The translations under genes were made by a program, and so were the position numbers. Of a stretch of 51,391 nt of DNA, positions 46,827 through 51,391 are shown one piece after another; position 1 is the stretch's first letter, and each line of letters opens with the position of its first letter. The stretch covers positions 1-51,391 of the forward strand of contig JAFSGU010000070.1 in assembly GCA_017440665.1 (NCBI GenBank), written 5' to 3'. The notes beneath the pieces are model-generated. The model had not been told where the DNA came from. It saw only the letters and a program-made list of their open reading frames with translations, and did not search any database. The DNA comes from Clostridia bacterium. Its GTDB lineage: Bacteria; Bacillota; Clostridia; Oscillospirales; CAG-272.

Positions 46827-48671
46827 TTATCCATAAATATCAAATCCTAACAGTTCCCCGCTTAGATTACTTGCAACCTTATTCTTAAATTCATTAACAA
46901 GCTCAGTATATCCGTACTGTGGATCAATCTCATCTTTCACAGAATGGTAGTGATCCATAAATTCACGAAACAAATTCTCAGGAAGTTTAAACGTTGCATA
47001 GATTCTATATTTTCCAACAATCTCCGCATGTATATCATAGGTTTCTTTTACCATCGGGGAAATATTTGTAACTTCATAATCAGCCAACAAAGAGGTAAGT
47101 TCATTTACGGACATACCGATATATATTCCGGGATGCACACAATATTCACCTCCTACCACATCTATTCTGTCTGGAATTTCATCGGATGCTGCTGCAGGTC
47201 TGCCGTCACTTAAAGTTGCATCTGCACTTATATATACAATATTAATTCCGGGTAGTCTTTCGGAAGTATATACGGGAGAACCACCGTACATCATGTAGGG
47301 GGACTCTAACGGACCAAACTCTGCTTCTATTTCAGAGTAGGTCATATCTACCAAGCGGAATGGCAAATTCAAGTCATCGTAAAGATTGAAGACCTTTACG
47401 TAACGTCTGCTGTTATAGTACAAAAGCTCATCAAGAGTAGTTACCTTTGGTATACTGTTTGAAGTATAATATTCATCCGTCACGGATTCATCGGTGCTGA
47501 CCCAGTTATACCAGCTGTTAAATATATTTTCCATATCGTATACTTCAACTGCGGTATAGGTCCTTTCGGAATTATGCACGGGGGAGCCGTTTTCTAACGT
47601 AACTGTTCCCTCTTTCCATGCCAACTCGTCAAGTGCCACGCTATACCTCATCTGTTCGAAATAATCTTCAGTCTCCAAATACTTTCTCGGCTGGCTGATA
47701 TAGCAAAGTCTGTCATTTTCATCAATATAGTAACGATGCACCCAGTCATTATACCAAGTTGGATTATTTTTTGCTTCTTCCGAATCAGGTAGTATTGCCT
47801 TGGTACCCTCGTATTCATATACGGTATCTGCAGTCATGATGAGATAATATCCGACATCACCCGCTGTTTTTGAATACAGGAACATTTCATCCGTCAGGCT
47901 CAGCGTGTACTCTACGTCACCGCCGATATATCCGCTTGAGAATGACGAATCGTATTTGCTGTCGTTAAGATTGAACGTCTGTCCGAATACGGAGAAGCTT
48001 TCAATAACGAAATAATTATCCTTTTCGGCGTTATCCGAAACGCAGTTCTGTGCCACGATCGTCAGTCCTCCGAAAACGAAGGTGGTGTGGTCATTTGCGA
48101 ATTTGACGTTCTTCTCCATTATGCGAATCGTGCTGATAAACTTATCAACGTCTATGTCTCCGTCTGCTGACAGCGAGAAGTTTATGGATCCGTCTGTCGC
48201 CATAAGTACGCCGTCCGCGAAAACGAAGTTTTCGTTAAGCGCAGAGATATTGACCTGACTTAGCGAGGTTACACCCTGGAATGCCTTCTCGTCGATGTTT
48301 TTGACTGCTGAACCAAGTGTGATGGTGGTGATATTTTCCGCGTTTTCCGAGCCTGCAAAGGCGTTCGGTGCGATGGAGTCTACGTCATCAGGGAGAGTAA
48401 TTTCCGTTTCAGCTCCCGTATACGCAACAAGTGTTCCGTTTTCGATAACGAAATCGGACTTAGGCTCGTCAATTGGGGGATTCGGTGTGTCATTAAAGTA
48501 ATGTGACACAAATACTGCACCAAGTATCACGAGACAAATACACGCGGCAACGCTTGTAAATACGGTTATCTGCTTGTATACCGTTTTTCTGCCGCTTCGA
48601 TATTTAAGTGCGGATTCTATGTACTTGTCGTCGATTAAGGTGATAGCTTTCAAAAGATCGAAGTTCTTCAC
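46827..48671 (-). CDS. Membrane partner of sigma module 2, with BspA-type repeats
   Basis: 614 residues. The cytoplasmic N-terminus (about 1-32, KNFDLLKAITLIDDKYIES) is followed by one membrane segment (ITVFTSVAACICLVILGAVFV) and a large outer region. Just after the membrane lie two BspA-like leucine-rich repeats (LRR_5): ITLPDDVDSIAPNAFAGSE and ITLGSAVKNIDEKAFQGVT. The remaining 450 residues are not recognised. The start is best placed at a GTG (48671) that overlaps the sigma-factor stop as GTGA. Topology and coupling suggest it restrains the sigma factor and senses an outside signal; that role is inference. Confidence 0.75.
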   Translation of the reverse strand: MKNFDLLKAITLIDDKYIESALKYRSGRKTVYKQITVFTSVAACICLVILGAVFVSHYFNDTPNPPIDEPKSDFVIENGTLVAYTGAETEITLPDDVDSIAPNAFAGSENAENITTITLGSAVKNIDEKAFQGVTSLSQVNISALNENFVFADGVLMATDGSINFSLSADGDIDVDKFISTIRIMEKNVKFANDHTTFVFGGLTIVAQNCVSDNAEKDNYFVIESFSVFGQTFNLNDSKYDSSFSSGYIGGDVEYTLSLTDEMFLYSKTAGDVGYYLIMTADTVYEYEGTKAILPDSEEAKNNPTWYNDWVHRYYIDENDRLCYISQPRKYLETEDYFEQMRYSVALDELAWKEGTVTLENGSPVHNSERTYTAVEVYDMENIFNSWYNWVSTDESVTDEYYTSNSIPKVTTLDELLYYNSRRYVKVFNLYDDLNLPFRLVDMTYSEIEAEFGPLESPYMMYGGSPVYTSERLPGINIVYISADATLSDGRPAAASDEIPDRIDVVGGEYCVHPGIYIGMSVNELTSLLADYEVTNISPMVKETYDIHAEIVGKYRIYATFKLPENLFREFMDHYHSVKDEIDPQYGYTELVNEFKNKVASNLSGELLGFDIYG

Positions 48672-49228
48672 AGGCACACACCTTCTCTCTTAAGAATATC
48701 CCTGAGAATTTCTCTTGATCGGTGAAGCGATACTTTCACATAGCTTTCCTTAAGACCGTATCTTTCAGCAATCTCCTTCACGGAGAACATATGAAAATAA
48801 CGTGAAACAAAGATGTTACGGCTTTTTTCTCCAATGCTTTTAAGAAAGCTGTTAAGGATGTCTGCGATAAACATATCGTCAACGACGCTTTCCACAGTCT
48901 CGCCACCCGATATACAGTCCGCCAGCTCGTCAAGGGCTAGCTCAGTCTGTGTACCTCCCCGCTTTGATGCAGAATAATACTCGTATCTCGTCAGCGCAAG
49001 ATTACGTGTTATTTTCGCGAGAAATGCAGAAAGTCTGTCCGGTCTTTGAGTGGGCATTGAGTTCCATGCTTTGAGGTATGTATCATTCACACATTCCTTT
49101 GAGTCTTCAAGATTCTGAAGGATCTTATACGCGACTGAGTAACAGAGACCTCCGTATTTGTTTTCGGTCTCTGTAATGGCATCCTCCGAACGCGCCCAAT
49201 ATAGATCTACTATCTGTTCGTCTAACAT
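48668..49228 (-). CDS. ECF-type RNA polymerase sigma factor (module 2)
   Basis: 186 residues. Region 2 (CYSVAYKILQNLEDSKECVNDTYLKAW; RLSAFLAKITRNLALTRYEY) and region 4 (SRNIFVSRYFHMFSVKEIAERYGLKESYVKVSLHRSREIL) are clear. Its gene has an ECF-type promoter and none of sigma-A type, so it probably drives its own expression. It is coupled by a GTGA overlap to the membrane partner gene. Confidence 0.9.
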   Translation of the reverse strand: MLDEQIVDLYWARSEDAITETENKYGGLCYSVAYKILQNLEDSKECVNDTYLKAWNSMPTQRPDRLSAFLAKITRNLALTRYEYYSASKRGGTQTELALDELADCISGGETVESVVDDMFIADILNSFLKSIGEKSRNIFVSRYFHMFSVKEIAERYGLKESYVKVSLHRSREILRDILKREGVCL

Positions 49229-49268
49229 TTTTACGTCCTGCTTTCTATTGTCTTATGGGCTTCTATAC

Positions 49269-49299
49269 ATTAAGACGGGATATTATTGGAACGGGTTAC
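49269..49299 (-). promoter_or_regulatory. ECF-type promoter of sigma factor module 2
   Basis: Minus strand: GTAACC (49294-49299), 16 bases, CGTCTTAAT (49269-49277), about 41 bases upstream of the sigma gene start. It has the same two-part signature as the sites before the first sigma gene and the lipoprotein gene. Confidence 0.7.
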
Positions 49300-49349
49300 A
49301 TATTTCGGGAATTTTGAGAAAAACAATGTTTTATCACCGGTTTTCTTTA

Positions 49350-49952
49350 CTACCACAACCGGTCCTTAAATACTTCCGTTACGTCAAAGCTGAGGTATTC
49401 CCCGCTTCTCTGATCAAAATAAATAAGGCTGAAAGTACCGTCCGCCGCCGTTTTCAAGTGACAGGTCAAACTCAACTCACACGGCAGGTCAAAAATGATC
49501 TTCGTATTCCATAATTTCTGTATATCCGTCTTTGTCCCCTCTCCGCTTCGGATAATATCAAGCAGTGCATCTACGGCATCTTCATCTTCAACCGTTTGCG
49601 GAACGTTATTCCACTTGACGTCGATCCTCTTTGCATCATAAGACATTATCGGATACGGATCACGTTTGTTCTTGTATATTTCACAGTTTGAAGTTGCAAG
49701 CATATATGATGATTCGATTACGTTAAGATAAGCGTTTTTATCCATTCCTTCAAGTTCGTAGAACCGGTATGTACTTCCGTTTTCTCTATATTTACCGATA
49801 TATTCACCATCCTCACTCCCGCTGTAATAAGACAGTACTTCCCAATCGGAAATGACAGAGGATAAAAATTTCTCACCCGCTCCTCTTTTACATCCGACAA
49901 GTGTTACGGAAAAAAGCAAAACCACGGTAATTAATAATGCCGTTCGTTTCAT
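49350..49952 (-). CDS. Lipoprotein, 200 residues, probable member of the sigma module 2 regulon
   Basis: A signal peptide (MKRTALLITVVLLFSVTLVGC) ends in the lipobox LVGC, so Cys21 should be lipid-modified and the protein anchored outside the membrane. The rest, about 180 residues, is not recognised; a stretch such as EDEDAVDALLDIIRSGEG looks helical. It lies just upstream of the sigma module 2 operon on the same strand. It has both a sigma-A promoter and an ECF-type promoter, so the sigma factor next door may induce it. Confidence 0.78.
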   Translation of the reverse strand: MKRTALLITVVLLFSVTLVGCKRGAGEKFLSSVISDWEVLSYYSGSEDGEYIGKYRENGSTYRFYELEGMDKNAYLNVIESSYMLATSNCEIYKNKRDPYPIMSYDAKRIDVKWNNVPQTVEDEDAVDALLDIIRSGEGTKTDIQKLWNTKIIFDLPCELSLTCHLKTAADGTFSLIYFDQRSGEYLSFDVTEVFKDRLW

Positions 49953-49997
49953 TTTAAAATCTCCTTTGGGTTGTTACGGTAATTTTCTCCCTCTGTT

Positions 49998-50029
49998 AAT
50001 ACTGACGGAAAAACGTACGTAAAGGTTAC
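49998..50029 (-). promoter_or_regulatory. ECF-type promoter of the lipoprotein gene
   Basis: Minus strand: GTAACC (50024-50029), 16 bases, CGTCAGTATT (49998-50007), about 46 bases from the start codon. Confidence 0.65.
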
Positions 50030-50071
50030 AAGGAACAGATACTTTCGTTTTATTTTTTCTTTATGCTCAAA

Positions 50072-50100
50072 AGTATACCATAGATTTAGTTGTGTGTCAA
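50072..50100 (-). promoter_or_regulatory. Sigma-A promoter of the lipoprotein gene
   Basis: Minus strand: TTGACA (50095-50100), 17 bases, TATACT (50072-50077). It lies about 43 bases upstream of the ECF-type promoter, so the gene has tandem promoters. Confidence 0.75.
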
Positions 50101-50290
50101 TTTATCACCGATTCTTGCGTATATACCCCTTTGTTGATACTACGAACGAGGCGCTGTTTTTCTTTCGTTTTTATAATAAAAATATTTTTCGGTTGAGTTA
50201 TATTCGCCTTTATAACTGCCCGAAAGGCAATATCACGATGGGAGGTATCATATCACTGCGAAGTCACAAGCTCGTCAGGCAAATATAACT
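50101..50290. other. Gene-free, structured intergenic stretch
   Basis: No convincing gene lies in the 390 bases between the lipoprotein start and the ABC gene end, apart from the promoters near 50000-50100. On the plus strand AGTTATA (50196-50202) can pair with TATAACT (50211-50217) or with the same sequence at 50284-50290. TGCC/GGCA (50217-50229) forms a second hairpin. A 16-codon frame (50238-50288) begins MGGIISLRSHKLVRQ, but it has no good ribosome site. Confidence 0.35.
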
Positions 50291-50318
50291 GAGGCGCACC
50301 CCGTATGGAGTGCGCCTC
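50291..50318 (-). terminator. Terminator of the ABC exporter gene
   Basis: GAGGCGCAC (50291-50299) and GTGCGCCTC (50310-50318) form a 9-bp stem, followed on the minus strand by AGTTATATTT. It lies 26 bases past the stop at 50344. Confidence 0.7.
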
Positions 50319-50343
50319 GTTTGACTACCCGTTTTGTATTGTC

Positions 50344-51391
50344 TTATTCAAGTTCAAACGCGCCGGTGTAAAGCCTGTAGTACTGACCCTTCGCCGCGAT
50401 GAGGTCGTCGTGGCTGCCGCGTTCGATGATTCGTCCGTGGTCAAGCACGATTATAACGTCGGAATTCTTTACGGTAGAAAGGCGGTGAGCGATAACGAAT
50501 ACCGTTCTGCCGTGCATGAGAGCATCCATACCGCGCTGAACTATCGCCTCGGTACGTGTGTCGATGGATGAGGTAGCCTCGTCCATGATCATTACGGGCG
50601 GGTCCGCTACTGCGGCACGGGCAATGGAGAGAAGCTGTCTCTGACCCTGAGAAAGGTTCGCGCCGTTCTCCGTCAGCATTGTGGAGTATCCCTCGGGAAG
50701 ACGTGTGATAAAGTCATCCGCTCCCGCAAGGCGAGCCGCCGCGATGCACTCCTCGTCCGTTGCGTCAAGCTTACCGTAACGGATGTTGTCCATAACGGTG
50801 CCTGTGAACAGGTTGGTATCCTGAAGGATCATGCCTAGAGCGCGTCTCAGGTCGCTCTTTCTGATCTTGTTAACGTTGATACCGTCGTATCTTACCTTAC
50901 CGTCCGCTATATCGTAGAAGCGGTTGAGCAGGTTCGTGATGGTGGTCTTACCCGCGCCCGTAGCACCTACGAACGCCACCTTCTGTCCGGGCTTCGCGTA
51001 AAGTGACACGTCGTGAAGAACGGTCTACCCTCAACGTAAGCAAAGTCTACGCCATCGAGGACTACGTCACCCTTGAGAGGAGTATAGGTGAGAGTACCGT
51101 CGGAGTGGGGATGCTTCCACGCCCACTTGTGAGTTACCTCATCACATTCAACAAGCTCACCCTTCTCTTCCCTTACGTTTACGAGAGTTACGTAACCCTC
51201 GTCAGCTTCGCTTTCCTCGTCAAGGAGAGTGAAAATACGGTCAGCACCCGCAAGACCCATGATAACAAGGTTGATCTGCTGAGACACCTGGTTTACGTTT
51301 GCGGTAAACTGCTTGGTAATATTAAGGAAAGGTACCACAAGGCTGATTCCGAAAGGAAGTCCGCTGAAGCCGATGTTATCAACGTTGATAA
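50344..51391 (-). pseudogene. ABC exporter (ATP-binding/permease), frameshifted and cut by the window edge
   Basis: The C-terminal part of a type I ABC exporter (MsbA/LmrA type). The end of the membrane domain (INLVIMGLAGADRIFTLLDEE) and the complete nucleotide-binding domain are present: Walker A GATGAGKTT, Q-loop MILQDTNLF, signature NLSQGQ, Walker B VMIMDEATSSID and switch His in IAHRLS. The reading frame breaks near 51022-51026: the upstream frame runs FAYVEGR and then goes out of phase, while the correct continuation VLHDVSLYAKPG is in another frame. Adding one base (AGACC to AGAACC on the coding strand) restores it. Either the gene is inactivated or the sequence has a one-base error. 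The N-terminus lies outside the window. Confidence 0.8.

Noticed and set aside
1..51391. CRISPR arrays, insertion sequences, prophage genes, rRNA operon
   Set aside because: No regularly spaced repeats, transposase or phage proteins, or rRNA sequences were seen on either strand.

Overview
The window looks like the chromosome of a low-to-mid G+C Gram-positive anaerobe, most likely a gut member of class Clostridia (Oscillospiraceae-like). The grounds are the four-gene ctsR-mcsA-mcsB-clpC heat-shock operon, the many textbook sigma-A promoters (TTGACA-17-TATAAT type), a glycyl radical enzyme, a corrinoid methyltransferase cluster, ferredoxin-fused aldo/keto reductases, a BspA-type repeat protein and families mostly known from Clostridia (DUF6873, DUF6512, YitT, VanZ). 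No phage, insertion sequence, CRISPR array or rRNA operon is visible. Assignments come from reading motifs by eye, without a database search.

Layout. 1-1310: start of asnB, a tRNA-Pro(GGG), a damaged second copy of the 3' half of that tRNA plus its terminator, and about 500 bases of hairpin-rich, non-coding repeat sequence. 1319-4154 (minus): a YitT-type membrane protein, a Gfo/Idh/MocA dehydrogenase and an aldo/keto reductase. 4301-9097 (minus): a corrinoid-dependent methyl-transfer operon with a B12 protein, two UroD/MtaA-like methyltransferases and an unusual fused reductive activator. 9391-15610: metabolic genes including a ferredoxin-type aldo/keto reductase, an ADP-ribosylglycohydrolase, a phosphoglycerate-mutase-like phosphatase, a fructose-6-phosphate-aldolase-like transaldolase, a nicotinamidase-like hydrolase with nadE, and a D,D-carboxypeptidase. 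15919-20095: hisS-aspS followed by a dehydrogenase. 20199-25586: a VanZ-like protein, a BlaI-type repressor overlapping a putative PD-(D/E)XK nuclease, a degenerate ROK regulator with manA, a DUF6873 protein and rpmB.

25809-30053 (minus): a glycyl radical enzyme with an atypical active-site cysteine motif, followed by a GH106-like glycosidase. 30210-34751 (minus): clpC, mcsB, mcsA and ctsR. The ctsR promoter region carries an array of CtsR operators that continues into the divergent promoter of a seven-gene plus-strand cluster (35044-41652). That cluster encodes a cyclase/formamidase-like hydrolase, a DUF2264 protein, a D-2-hydroxyacid dehydrogenase, a TIM-barrel isomerase, a nitrilase-like amidase, a nitroreductase and a metallo-beta-lactamase-fold hydrolase. 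It looks like an undescribed catabolic pathway.

41823-49952: two separate ECF sigma factor / membrane partner modules. The second sits beside a lipoprotein gene. All three transcription units carry the same non-sigma-A promoter signature (GTAAC-C, 15-16 bases, CGWC), which suggests a small envelope-stress regulon. A polysaccharide deacetylase, a DUF6512 membrane protein and an unknown protein lie between the modules. The window ends in an ABC exporter gene that carries a one-base frameshift.

The most interesting items are the CtsR operator array shared with the DUF2264 cluster, the ECF promoter set, the glycyl radical enzyme with its GCNW motif, the DUF2284/ferredoxin/ASKHA fusion, and the BlaI/nuclease operon with a palindrome in its promoter.
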